A DNA stretch of 16,690 bases from Leptotrichia hongkongensis (lineage in GTDB: Bacteria > Fusobacteriota > Fusobacteriia > Fusobacteriales > Leptotrichiaceae): assembly GCF_041538065.1 (NCBI RefSeq), contig NZ_JBGORW010000016.1:1-16690 (forward strand), in the 5' to 3' direction. Shown in pieces: positions 1 to 6,850 of the stretch. Made by a program: the position numbers and the translations under genes. Under the pieces are notes generated by a model. It did not search any database. It saw only the letters and a program-made list of their open reading frames with translations, and had not been told where the DNA came from. Every line of letters begins with the position of its first letter. Position 1 is the stretch's first letter.

Positions 1-2
1 AT

Positions 3-64
3 GAAAGGTTTCTCCTTAATGTGGTTTGGTAGATTTACATTATATCAGAAACCTTTCTTTTTTT
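3..64 (+). terminator. Rho-independent terminator of a unit to the left
   Basis: An 11-bp perfect inverted repeat (3-13 with 47-57) encloses a second 6-bp stem (17-22 with 37-42). The outer stem is followed directly by seven T residues (58-64). This is a plus-strand intrinsic terminator, presumably for a gene ending left of the window. The two-tier stem is longer than usual. Confidence 0.75.
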
Positions 65-281
65 GTATATGCTTGTCACATATGTATTATCTCACAACAG
101 GTAAATAATTATTTTTTAATTTTTTGAAAATTTATATTTTTTACTAAATCTCTTCTAAAAGCAGGAATAAATTTTTATTATAGAATTTCTGATATTTTAA
201 TCCTTTGAAAATATAGATTATTATTTCTCAATAAAAAAGTTTAGAATAAATTCGTTATTTAAAAAAGATTTAATATAAAAT
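65..281. other. AT-rich spacer, no gene seen
   Basis: No open frame with a credible start and ribosome-binding site, no RNA gene and no repeat array was seen here. It lies between two terminators that point towards each other (plus-strand 3-64 and minus-strand 282-307), which fits plain intergenic DNA. Confidence 0.6.
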
Positions 282-307
282 AAAAAAAGACTGAAATAAC
301 CAGCCTT
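282..307 (-). terminator. Terminator of the DUF898-type gene
   Basis: Read on the minus strand, AAGGCTG (307-301) pairs with CAGTCTT (293-287), with one G-T wobble and a 7-nt loop. A run of T follows (complement of 282-288). It lies just past the stop of the small membrane-protein gene. Confidence 0.75.
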
Positions 308-318
308 AATTTAACAAA

Positions 319-627
319 TTAATTTAAAAAAGTTGTATTTTTTACTTTCCATTGTTCTAACTTAATATGTACCCAAAATCCATATATTTCTAAAGTTACT
401 ACTATTAGCAATAACCATTTTATCCAGTTTCCAAACAGACCTATTGCACTACCGTTAAACTTTAGTCTTCTTCCCTCAATAACAGTATGATTTATTTTCC
501 AAGCATAAATCATGCACAATGCCCATGGATAACAAATCCCAAGCGTACAAGATGTTATAAGAGACCCTAAAATAATCCACCCAATGTAACTAAGTAATCC
601 ACCATCAAAATAACTTTTATTTTCCAT
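319..627 (-). CDS. Small DUF898-type membrane protein
   Basis: A 102-residue protein with two predicted membrane spans, about residues 13-41 and 68-88. It carries the YFDGGLLSYIGW start, a TLGICYPWALCMIYAW segment, the polar INHTVIEGRRLKFNG stretch and the GLFGNWIKW segment. That pattern matches the short DUF898 (YjgN-like) proteins of Firmicutes and Fusobacteria as I recall them. Their function is unknown, and a role in the membrane is all that can be said. The start is well supported: TAAGGAGG lies just upstream of the ATG at 627. The gene stands alone with its own terminator (282-307). I found no clear -35/-10 pair upstream, only scattered TATAAT-like sequences. Family call is from memory; the membrane spans are seen. 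Confidence 0.75.
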   Translation of the reverse strand: MENKSYFDGGLLSYIGWIILGSLITSCTLGICYPWALCMIYAWKINHTVIEGRRLKFNGSAIGLFGNWIKWLLLIVVTLEIYGFWVHIKLEQWKVKNTTFLN

Positions 628-893
628 AATTCCTCCTTAACATTTTAAATTATACTCAAACCTACTTAAAATTAAACTACTAAAAATTATATAGGTTTAG
701 GGTTTAAGTAAAATAGTCATAGTCTTTTGAGTTTAGTTTTAAAGCAGTTTCACTATAATTATAACATAAAATATAAGTTTATAAAAATTTTATTTAAATA
801 CTACAACAGGAAAAGATATAGTGTTTTGTATATTACCTGTATATTGTGTGTATATTGTAGGCATACATTTCTATACTTTTCCATACTTTTTCC
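628..893. other. Intergenic region with a small phased repeat
   Basis: No coding frame is supported between the DUF898-type gene and the rpsI terminator. The only structure seen is a three-copy repeat at 827-859, listed separately. The promoter of the DUF898-type gene should lie here but could not be fixed. An ATTATA at 687-692 (TATAAT on the minus strand) lacks a good -35. Confidence 0.5.
827..859. repeat. Three TGTATATT copies at 11-bp period
   Basis: TGTATATT occurs exactly at 827-834, 838-845 and 849-856, each followed by a 3-nt variable spacer (ACC, GTG, GTA). The period is exactly 11 bp, close to one helical turn, so all three copies face the same side of the DNA. This could be a cooperative binding site or chance in AT-rich sequence. 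It lies about 200 bp upstream of the DUF898-type start. Confidence 0.55.
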
Positions 894-930
894 AAAATAA
901 AAACCCCTGAAAACCAGTGTTTCCAAGGGT
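894..930 (-). terminator. Terminator of the rplM-rpsI operon
   Basis: On the minus strand, ACCCTTGGAAAC (930-919) pairs with GTTTTCAGGGGT (914-903) through a 12-bp stem with two wobble pairs. It closes an ACTG tetraloop and is followed by GTTTTTATTTT-type sequence (complement of 894-903). It sits 16 bp past the rpsI stop. A strong intrinsic terminator. Confidence 0.9.
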
Positions 931-946
931 GTATAAAATAATACAA

Positions 947-1345
947 TTATCTTTTTGAGAATTGTGGGCTTCTTCTTGCTTTCTTTTTCCCGTATTTTTT
1001 TCTTTCAACCATTCTTGAATCTCTTGTTAAGAATCCAGCTTCTTTTAAAGCTCCTCTTAATTCAGCATCAGCTACTAATAATGCTCTTGAAACACCATGT
1101 CTAATTGCTCCTGCTTGTCCTGTGTTTCCTCCACCATTTACGTTAACTTTTACTCCGTATTTGTTTAAAGTTTCTGTTAATTCTAATGGTTGTTCTACTA
1201 TTTTAGCCAAGATTTCTCTTCCACCAAAATATTCTCTCATATCTTTTCCATTTATTGTTACTCCAGTTTCACCTGGTACTAATCTTACTCTTGCTACTGA
1301 AGTTTTTCTTCTTCCAGTTCCTAAATATTGAATTTTTTCTGCCAC
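947..1345 (-). CDS. rpsI: 30S ribosomal protein S9
   Basis: A 132-residue S9 protein of normal family length, part of the small ribosomal subunit near the decoding region. Seen: the GTGRRKTSVARVRL start (residues 9-22), the GGGNTGQAGAIRHG core (71-84) and the basic tail ending ARRSPQFSKR, whose terminal lysine-arginine reaches the P-site tRNA in S9. The start codon is GTG at 1345, preceded by GGAGG nine bases upstream. It is the second gene of the rplM-rpsI pair, 13 bp after the rplM stop, an arrangement conserved across bacteria. A strong terminator follows at 894-930. Confidence 0.98.
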   Translation of the reverse strand: MAEKIQYLGTGRRKTSVARVRLVPGETGVTINGKDMREYFGGREILAKIVEQPLELTETLNKYGVKVNVNGGGNTGQAGAIRHGVSRALLVADAELRGALKEAGFLTRDSRMVERKKYGKKKARRSPQFSKR

Positions 1346-1358
1346 GAAAATTTACCTC

Positions 1359-1793
1359 CTATAACTCTATTCTTTCTGGTTTTTGTGCTGTATGTGTATG
1401 CTCAGATCCTGTGAATAATCTCAATCTGTTAATCATTTGGCTTCCTAATTTATTTTTAGGTAACATTCTTTCTACAGCTTTTCTGATTACTTCAGTAGGT
1501 TGTTTTTGTAACATTTCTTCTAAAGTTCTTACTCTCAATCCACCTGGATATCCACTATGTCTGTAATATTTCTTGTCTAATAATTTATTTCCTGTTACAG
1601 CGATTTTATCAGCATTTGTAATGATAACAAAATCTCCTCCATCAACGTGCGGTGTATAGCTTGGTTTGTGTTTACCCATTAATCTTACTGCGATTTCAGT
1701 AGCTAATTTTCCAAGCACTTTTCCTTCTGCATCTATCTCATACCAATTTCTTACAACTTCTTCTTTTTTTTGCATTACAGTGTATTTACTCAC
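1359..1793 (-). CDS. rplM: 50S ribosomal protein L13
   Basis: A 144-residue L13 protein of usual length, an early-assembling component of the large ribosomal subunit. Seen: RNWYEIDAEGKVLGKLAT (about residues 15-32), the GDFVIITNADKIAVTG strand region (53-68), YYRHSGYPGG (76-85) and the MLPKNKLG motif (110-117). The start is GTG at 1793 with AGGAGG about eight bases upstream. The next ATG (residue 7) would cut into the conserved amino end, so GTG is preferred. It is the first gene of the operon, with a consensus promoter and a short hairpin-rich leader upstream. Both genes of this highly expressed operon use GTG starts. Confidence 0.98.
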   Translation of the reverse strand: MSKYTVMQKKEEVVRNWYEIDAEGKVLGKLATEIAVRLMGKHKPSYTPHVDGGDFVIITNADKIAVTGNKLLDKKYYRHSGYPGGLRVRTLEEMLQKQPTEVIRKAVERMLPKNKLGSQMINRLRLFTGSEHTHTAQKPERIEL

Positions 1794-1810
1794 TTTGTTT
1801 CCTCCTGTTT

Positions 1811-1859
1811 TTATTCTCTATTTTATAGAATAACGGTCCTTTGTGGGAAAGGCTCATAT
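1811..1859 (-). promoter_or_regulatory. Structured 5' leader of rplM-rpsI
   Basis: The predicted transcript starts near 1859 and runs about 66 nt to the rplM GTG. It holds two hairpins: CCTTT/AAAGG with a 5-nt loop (1852-1838) and TTATTCT/AGAATAA with a 9-nt loop (1833-1811). The second ends ten bases before the AGGAGG. Firmicutes have an L13 autoregulatory leader (Rfam L13_leader). Whether this is the same element cannot be judged by eye. Confidence 0.5.
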
Positions 1860-1865
1860 TAGTTA

Positions 1866-1894
1866 ATTATATATCATTTCCTCCCACTTGTCAA
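1866..1894 (-). promoter_or_regulatory. Consensus sigma-70 promoter of rplM-rpsI
   Basis: On the minus strand, a perfect TTGACA (1894-1889), a 17-bp spacer and a perfect TATAAT (1871-1866). The transcript should start near 1859. This is the best-matching promoter in the window, as expected for ribosomal protein genes. A broken palindrome, TCAAG-N8-CTTGA (1891-1908), overlaps the -35. Confidence 0.92.
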
Positions 1895-1941
1895 GAGAAT
1901 TTCCTTGATATTTTTCCATTTGAAGAAATTTAAAAGATTTT

Positions 1942-1972
1942 ATTAATAAAAAATGCTCTTTTTACTTTTAAT
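1942..1972. terminator. Weak AT-only hairpin
   Basis: ATTAA (1942-1946) with TTAAT (1968-1972) and TAAAAA (1947-1952) with TTTTTA (1959-1964) form a bulged hairpin around TGCTC. It lies past the end of the broken gene at 1989-2324 and could end that minus-strand transcript. It has no G-C pairs in the stem and only a poor T run, so support is weak. Confidence 0.3.
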
Positions 1973-1988
1973 CCTTATAAAAATCTGC

Positions 1989-2324
1989 TCATTTCTTCTT
2001 CTCAAGATTTTTAGTCATCTCTTTTTTTATTTGTTTTCTAAATTCATCTGACAGCAAAAATTCATATCCATGTTTCTTAATGAGTTTCATCTCTTTTTCT
2101 GTTATTTACTCTGGAGTTTTTGAACTGGCAATTTTATATGCTAACGAATCCTCCATGCGACATTTTTTAATAAGTTTCATTTCTTCTTTTGTTATGTCTT
2201 CCAGTTCTTTTGAACGAATAATTTTATCAGCCGTTATATTCTCAATCATACTATTACCAAAACAAGCAAATACATTTGTACTAATTCCTAAAGCCATTAT
2301 AGATAACACTAATATTTTTTTCAT
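1989..2324 (-). pseudogene. Small secreted protein broken by an in-frame stop
   Basis: The first part (ATG at 2324, or alternatives at 2333 and 2342) begins MKKILVLSIMALGIS with an Ala-Cys-Phe-Gly cleavage region, a signal peptide or perhaps a poor lipobox. It runs to ...SSKTPE and a TAA at 2106-2108. The same frame then stays open for 38 codons (2105-1992) to TGA at 1989-1991. Residues after the stop (ITEKEMKLIKK) repeat those 30 codons earlier (ITKEEMKLIKK). This shows that one repeat-containing gene is split by a nonsense change, perhaps GAA to TAA. GGAAG lies upstream of the preferred start. The intact product would be about 111 residues, exported, function unknown. The alternative is that the short 72-residue form is functional and the tail is dead. 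Confidence 0.65.
2077..2195 (-). repeat. Two 29-bp direct repeats, 90 bp apart, in the broken gene
   Basis: Positions 2077-2105 and 2167-2195 match at about 25 of 29 bases and start 90 bp apart, which is exactly 30 codons. They encode ITEKEMKLIKK and ITKEEMKLIKK. This is an internal duplication of a 30-residue unit, and the premature TAA falls at the unit boundary. Confidence 0.7.
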
Positions 2325-2418
2325 ATTTATCATTTCTTCCATTTATTTTTACTGAAAATATAATTCTTACATATTTTATCTATTTAATTTAAAGTAGTTT
2401 TCAAATCTAAAATATACT

Positions 2419-2456
2419 TTATAATACAATATTATTGTGCCATACATGTATTATAA
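2419..2456. repeat. Inverted repeat with a TATAAT in each arm
   Basis: TTATAATACA (2419-2428) and TGTATTATAA (2447-2456) are perfect 10-bp inverted repeats 18 bp apart. Each arm contains TATAAT reading outwards, rightwards on plus at 2420-2425 and leftwards on minus at 2450-2455. The region lies between two divergent genes, so it could carry divergent -10 boxes. Matching -35 boxes were not clear. Confidence 0.4.
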
Positions 2457-2471
2457 TGCTAATTTTTAAAG

Positions 2472-2505
2472 TAAAGTTTTTTTCCATATTTTTGGATAAA
2501 CTTTA
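2472..2505. repeat. Interrupted 8+4 bp dyad upstream of the PTS operon
   Basis: TAAAGTTT (2472-2479) pairs with AAACTTTA (2498-2505), and inside it TCCA (2483-2486) pairs with TGGA (2493-2496). No T run follows, so it is not a terminator. It could be an operator or a leader hairpin. Confidence 0.4.
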
Positions 2506-2545
2506 AATAATAAAATTGTAAACAAAATTGCAGCTGGTAACATTT

Positions 2546-2563
2546 TTTCAAATATATTTGAAA
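2546..2563. promoter_or_regulatory. 18-bp perfect palindrome, candidate operator
   Basis: TTTCAAATATATTTGAAA reads the same on both strands over all 18 bases. It lies 61 bp upstream of the regulator ATG. Its right arm ends in TTGAAA (2558-2563), a fair -35 with TATTTAAAT about 17 bp further on, so a protein bound here would touch the likely operon promoter. The best guess for the binder is the regulator encoded next to it. Confidence 0.45.
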
Positions 2564-2623
2564 TGTAATTTAGATTGATTATTTAAATTTTTGAGGTATC
2601 ATTATTATAGAAAGGTGAATATT

Positions 2624-4681
2624 ATGTTAAATTATAGGGAAACTGAAATATTGAATAATCTTATAAAAGGGGAAAAATATAATTTTAAATTAATATCTGA
2701 AAAATATGGTGTTTCAGACAGAGCAGCTAGATATTATATTAATAATATTGATAGTATTTTACAGTTGCTTGACTATAAGATTACTAAAAAATCTAAAAAT
2801 AGTGTTTATCTTGACACTAATCAGGATTTTAAAAGTTTATTTGAGATTTTGGAAAAAATTCATAAATTATCTATAGAAGATAGGATAGATATTTTAAAGT
2901 TAATATTATTTTTTGACGAAAAAGGGCTTAATATTACAAAGATATGTAAAGAACTTGAAATTTCAAGAACAACAATAAAAAAAGATTTAAAATTGATATC
3001 AGAAGAATTTAAAATACAGGAAATTGAACTAATTTATAAAAATGTCGACGGGTACCATATTAATGGTAACTTTCAAAAAATTTTAATAAAAAAAATTGAA
3101 CTTCTGGAAAAATTATTTGATTCCCTTAATAATCAAAATTTTTCAAAAGTAGTCAAAACAAAAGTCTTTCATTATTTTTTCAAATATATCAAACAAAAAA
3201 ATATTGAAAATGCAAAAAAATTTATTGTAGAAATTGAAAAGGTCATGTTTTTAAATATAAATGAAGAGAGTTATAATAAAATATTTTCTTACGTCCTGCT
3301 GCTTTTAAATTTTGAAAAAGATTGTGAGAATAAAAAAGATTTTACTGCGAAAAAATTTTTAATTCATACAGAAGAATATAAAAAAATTGAAAAAATCTTA
3401 CAAAAAATTCTTAACAAAAATGAAATAAAATCTGAAATGTTAATTGAAATAACTGATTTAATAATGGGAATAAATATAAACAGCTTAAAAAATAATTCGT
3501 TTGAAGACTGGATAAACGAGGAACTGATTATAAAAAAAATGATTTCCAAAGTAAGCAAAATTGTAAAAACTGACTTGACACGTGATGAAATACTTTATAA
3601 TGGACTTTTATACCATATAAAGCCTGCTATGTATAGAATAAAAAATAATATTCAAATCACAAATTCGGTTTTTCAAGAACTGATTTTAGAAAAAGATCCT
3701 ATTTTGGAAGTAGTAAATAGAGCTATAGAAGAAATTGAAGGCCTTTTTGAAGTAAAGTTTCCAGAAGATGAAATCGCTCTTATGGGCTTTCATATAAAAG
3801 CATCTATTGAAAGAAACACTTCTGAAAAAACTAAAAAGGTAATATTAATTTGTGGACTAGGTTATGGCAGTTCAAAAGTGCTTGAACAAAGCTTAAAGGA
3901 AAATTATGATTTGGATATTGTAGATGTTTTGCCATACTATCTGATTAAAACTTCAATGCCTAATTATAAAAATATTGATTTAATCTTATCTACTATTGAC
4001 TTAGAAGAAACTTATGATATTCCTGTTATAAAAATAAACCCATTACTTAAAGAGCAAGATTTTATTCTTTTATCAAAATATGGAATAAGAAAAAATATAA
4101 CAAAAATTTCTTTAAAGCAAATAATGGACATAATAAAAAATAATACAACCATAACAGATGAATACAAACTTATAAATGATTTGAAAAATAAACTTGAAAA
4201 TAAAATTATTGATGACTTATCTGAAGCGGGAATTATTTTAAAGAAGATGCTTAATAAAAACAACGTTCAATTTGTAAACAAAGTTAGTGATTGGAAAGAA
4301 GCAATAACTAAAGCTGGAAATATACTTCAAAAAAACGGATTTATCAAGCAGAATTATGTAGAAGAAATGATAAAATTAATCGAAAAACATGGAGCTTATA
4401 TTATTATTGAGGAAGGAATGGCAATTCCACATGCACCAATTTCAAAAAATGTATTGAAAACAGGAATTTCATTATTAATTGTAAAAGAAAAAGTTCTATT
4501 TCCAAACGGAAAAGGTGCAAATATATTTTTGAGTTTTGCAACTATCAACAAAACGGAGCATCTAGGAATTTTAAACGACTTGTTTGAGTTAATTACAAAA
4601 TATAATTTTATTGAAAAAATCTCAAAAATAACTGAATATGAAGAATTAGAAGAATTTTTCAGAAAGGAACTCATATGTTAG
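2624..4681 (+). CDS. PRD-type PTS-controlled transcription regulator with EIIB and EIIA domains
   Basis: A 685-residue regulator of the BglG/LicR/MtlR class with DNA-binding rather than RNA-binding ends. Order: HTH (about 5-50), second winged HTH with ISRTTIKKDLKLI (114-126), a degenerate PRD1 (about 165-285), PRD2 with histidines H331 (LLYHIKP) and H390 (GFHIKAS), a GatB-like EIIB domain with Cys410 (ILICGLGYGSS), and a C-terminal EIIA with His603 (MAIPHAP). PRD1 shows no obvious conserved histidine. In this class, phosphorylation by HPr and the EII proteins switches activity, so it likely activates the operon it heads when substrate is imported. The ATG at 2624 is chosen because AAAGGTG precedes it; the frame is open back to a TTG at 2591. 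Its TAG overlaps the next gene's ATG by 7 bp. Confidence 0.9.
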   Translation: MLNYRETEILNNLIKGEKYNFKLISEKYGVSDRAARYYINNIDSILQLLDYKITKKSKNSVYLDTNQDFKSLFEILEKIHKLSIEDRIDILKLILFFDEKGLNITKICKELEISRTTIKKDLKLISEEFKIQEIELIYKNVDGYHINGNFQKILIKKIELLEKLFDSLNNQNFSKVVKTKVFHYFFKYIKQKNIENAKKFIVEIEKVMFLNINEESYNKIFSYVLLLLNFEKDCENKKDFTAKKFLIHTEEYKKIEKILQKILNKNEIKSEMLIEITDLIMGININSLKNNSFEDWINEELIIKKMISKVSKIVKTDLTRDEILYNGLLYHIKPAMYRIKNNIQITNSVFQELILEKDPILEVVNRAIEEIEGLFEVKFPEDEIALMGFHIKASIERNTSEKTKKVILICGLGYGSSKVLEQSLKENYDLDIVDVLPYYLIKTSMPNYKNIDLILSTIDLEETYDIPVIKINPLLKEQDFILLSKYGIRKNITKISLKQIMDIIKNNTTITDEYKLINDLKNKLENKIIDDLSEAGIILKKMLNKNNVQFVNKVSDWKEAITKAGNILQKNGFIKQNYVEEMIKLIEKHGAYIIIEEGMAIPHAPISKNVLKTGISLLIVKEKVLFPNGKGANIFLSFATINKTEHLGILNDLFELITKYNFIEKISKITEYEELEEFFRKELIC

Positions 4682-5106
4682 AAAAAATACTTGATGGTAA
4701 CATTCAAATAATAGATTCTGTAATCGACTGGAAAGAAAGTATCAAAATCGCAGGAAAACCTCTATTAGAAAAAAATATAATAATGGAAAATTATATCAAC
4801 GCTATGATAGAAAGTATTGAGAAACTAGGTTTTTATGTTATTTTAAGAGATAATTTGGCAATGCCGCATGCAAGACCTGAAGAAGGAGCAATAGGCACTG
4901 GAGTAAGTCTTTTGAAACTTAATAATCCAGTATATTATGGCGATTCCAAAATTCAGCTGGTATTTGTGCTGGCAACTAAGGATGCAAATAGTCATTTGGA
5001 AACCCTTATGCAATTAATGGAATTGTTTCAAGACGATGAAAGCATTGAAAAACTTATAAATTCAAAAGATTATAACGAGATATTAGAAGTTATAAAAAAA
5101 TATTGA
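4675..5106 (+). CDS. PTS sugar transporter EIIA (mannitol/fructose-fold, ascorbate-type)
   Basis: A 143-residue single-domain EIIA of the PTS_EIIA_2 type that passes phosphate from HPr to EIIB. His65 in LAMPHARPEEG is the expected phosphorylation site. The ATG lies inside the end of the regulator gene (7-bp overlap), with AGAAAGGA about 8 bases upstream, so the two are translationally coupled. It resembles the regulator's own EIIA domain: VSDWKEAITKAG there and VIDWKESIKIAG here, then AIPHAP against AMPHARP. This points to a duplication. The neighbours supply EIIB and an UlaA/SgaT-type EIIC, so UlaC is the nearest named relative, but the substrate is not established. Confidence 0.92.
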   Translation: MLEKILDGNIQIIDSVIDWKESIKIAGKPLLEKNIIMENYINAMIESIEKLGFYVILRDNLAMPHARPEEGAIGTGVSLLKLNNPVYYGDSKIQLVFVLATKDANSHLETLMQLMELFQDDESIEKLINSKDYNEILEVIKKY

Positions 5107-5151
5107 TTTAAAAATAAAAATAATTTATAAAAAAAATAGGAGGAGATTATT

Positions 5152-5421
5152 ATGAAAATTATGGCAGTTTGTGGATCAGGATTAGGAAGCAGTTTTATGG
5201 TGGAAATGAACATAAAAAAGGTTCTAAAAAAAATTGGTGTAGAAGCTGAAGTTGAACATTCTGACTTGGCATCAGCACTTCCAGGAGCAGCAGATGTATT
5301 TGTAATGGGAAAGGATATTGCGGAAAGTGCCACAGTTCCAGCTGATAAATTAATCGTTTTGGACAGCATTATCAGTATGCCCGAACTGGAAGAAAAATTA
5401 ACTGATTATTTTAAAAAATAA
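5152..5421 (+). CDS. PTS sugar transporter EIIB (ascorbate/galactitol-type)
   Basis: An 89-residue EIIB of the lactose/galactitol fold. Cys7 in MAVCGSGLGSS is the phosphocysteine, and the P-loop-like CGSGLGSS and the VEMNIKKVL helix follow. It takes phosphate from EIIA and gives it to the substrate carried by EIIC. A very strong AGGAGGAG ribosome-binding site precedes the ATG. It sits 45 bp after EIIA and 37 bp before EIIC. It is related to the EIIB domain inside the regulator, so the operon carries two EIIB as well as two EIIA units. UlaB is the closest family name. Confidence 0.92.
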   Translation: MKIMAVCGSGLGSSFMVEMNIKKVLKKIGVEAEVEHSDLASALPGAADVFVMGKDIAESATVPADKLIVLDSIISMPELEEKLTDYFKK

Positions 5422-5458
5422 ATTATAAAAAATAAAATTTAAAATTTAGGAGGAAAAA

Positions 5459-6808
5459 ATGAAAAGCTTATTAACTCTTATTGTGGATATTTTAAAAGTT
5501 CCATCAATTTTAGTCGGATTAATAGCAATGATTGGGTTATTAGTTCAAAAAAAACCATTTACAGACATAGTAAAAGGTACAATTAAAACTATTTTAGGAT
5601 TTTTGGTATTAGGTGGAGGAGCAGGACTGGTTGTAAACTCATTAGCACCTATGGGAAGTATGTTTGAACAAGGATTTCACGTTCAAGGAATAGTGCCTAA
5701 CAATGAAGCAATTGTTTCATTGGCATTAAAAGAATATGGAACAATAACAGCGTTAATAATGGCACTTGGAATGTTCTGGAACATATTTATCGCAAGATTT
5801 ACAAAGTTAAAATATATTTTTCTGACAGGACACCATACTTTATATATGGCATGTATGATTGGAATAATATTAAAAGTAGGAGGATTTCAAGGACCTTTAC
5901 TAGTAATCATTGGTTCATTGACATTAGGACTTGTAATGGCAATATTTCCTGCATTGGCACAACCTTATGTTAGAAAAATTACTGGAAGCGATGATGTTGG
6001 ATTTGGACATTTTAGTACAATAGGATATGTTTTATCAGGATTTGTTGGAACTTTAGTCGGAAAAGGTTCAAAATCAACTGAAGAAATGAAATTACCTAAA
6101 AATTTAAGTTTTTTAAGAGACAGTTCTATTTCAATTTCATTGACTATGATGATAATTTATTTAATTTTAGCATTAGTCGCAGGAAAAGGTTATGTTGAAA
6201 AGGAACTAAGTGGCGGAGATAACTTTTTAGTATTTGCAATTATTCAGGCTATAACATTTGCAGCGGGAGTTTATATTATTTTATCAGGTGTTAGACTTGT
6301 TCTTGCAGAAATAGTGCCTGCCTTTGTAGGATTTTCTGAAAAACTTGTGCCAAATGCAAAACCTGCACTTGACTGTCCAATCGTATTCCCTTATGCACCT
6401 AATGCTGTATTAATTGGATTTTTATGTAGTTTTTTAGGAGGAGTTATCGGATTATTTATGCTTGGTATGCTAAAATGGACTCTTATTCTACCTGGAGTGG
6501 TGCCTCACTTCTTCTGTGGAGCGACAGCAGGTGTATTTGGAAATGCTACTGGCGGTAGAAGAGGAGCTTCAATTGGAGCTTTTGCAAATGGACTATTACT
6601 GACATTTCTGCCTGTAATTTTATTACCAGTGCTAGGAAATTTAGGATTCGCAAACACTACATTCTCTGATGCAGATTTCGTAACAGTTGGAATTGTATTA
6701 GGTAATATGGCAAAACACGTATCTCCTGCAATAGTTTCTGGAATAATCGTTGGAATAACTGCTATTTTAGTAGCCTTTGGATTTGTACCTTCAAAAAAAT
6801 CAAAATAG
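5459..6808 (+). CDS. ulaA: PTS transporter EIIC, UlaA/SgaT (ascorbate) family
   Basis: A 449-residue polytopic membrane protein of the UlaA/SgaT family, the permease subunit that carries the substrate for phosphorylation by EIIB. Seen: about ten or more hydrophobic segments, LGGGAGLVVNSLAPMG (51-66), GHHTLYMACM (124-133), GSDDVGFGHFSTIGY (176-190), a polar loop with LPKNLSFLRD (212-221), and LDCPIVFPYAPNAVLIG (304-320), which fits the family's substrate-site region. Length is normal for the family. TTTAGGAGG precedes the ATG. Characterised members transport L-ascorbate, but this operon has no ascorbate-degrading enzymes and is followed by transketolase subunits, so the substrate may be another sugar or sugar acid. 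The symbol names the family only. Confidence 0.9.
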   Translation: MKSLLTLIVDILKVPSILVGLIAMIGLLVQKKPFTDIVKGTIKTILGFLVLGGGAGLVVNSLAPMGSMFEQGFHVQGIVPNNEAIVSLALKEYGTITALIMALGMFWNIFIARFTKLKYIFLTGHHTLYMACMIGIILKVGGFQGPLLVIIGSLTLGLVMAIFPALAQPYVRKITGSDDVGFGHFSTIGYVLSGFVGTLVGKGSKSTEEMKLPKNLSFLRDSSISISLTMMIIYLILALVAGKGYVEKELSGGDNFLVFAIIQAITFAAGVYIILSGVRLVLAEIVPAFVGFSEKLVPNAKPALDCPIVFPYAPNAVLIGFLCSFLGGVIGLFMLGMLKWTLILPGVVPHFFCGATAGVFGNATGGRRGASIGAFANGLLLTFLPVILLPVLGNLGFANTTFSDADFVTVGIVLGNMAKHVSPAIVSGIIVGITAILVAFGFVPSKKSK

Positions 6809-6850
6809 ATTATTGTTAAAAATTGACTATCATTTGGAAGGAGCCAAAAA

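Noticed and set aside
1..108. Plus-strand open frame of 35 codons starting at base 1 (MKGFSLMWFG...)
   Set aside because: It lies across a terminator hairpin and T run, and no ribosome-binding site can be seen because the window starts there.
690..770. Possible CRISPR repeat (GTTTAAGT..., GTTTTAAAGCAG...)
   Set aside because: Each sequence occurs once; no regular array of repeats and spacers is present.
1122..1566. Plus-strand open frames across rpsI and rplM
   Set aside because: They are antisense to two certain ribosomal protein genes and have no ribosome-binding sites.
1954..1991. Paired TGCTC sequences as a terminator stem
   Set aside because: They are direct and not inverted repeats, so they cannot pair with each other.
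2080..2355. Plus-strand frame of about 91 codons rich in Ser, Ile and Phe
   Set aside because: It is the antisense of the broken secreted-protein gene, whose signal peptide, repeat and ribosome-binding site support the minus strand.
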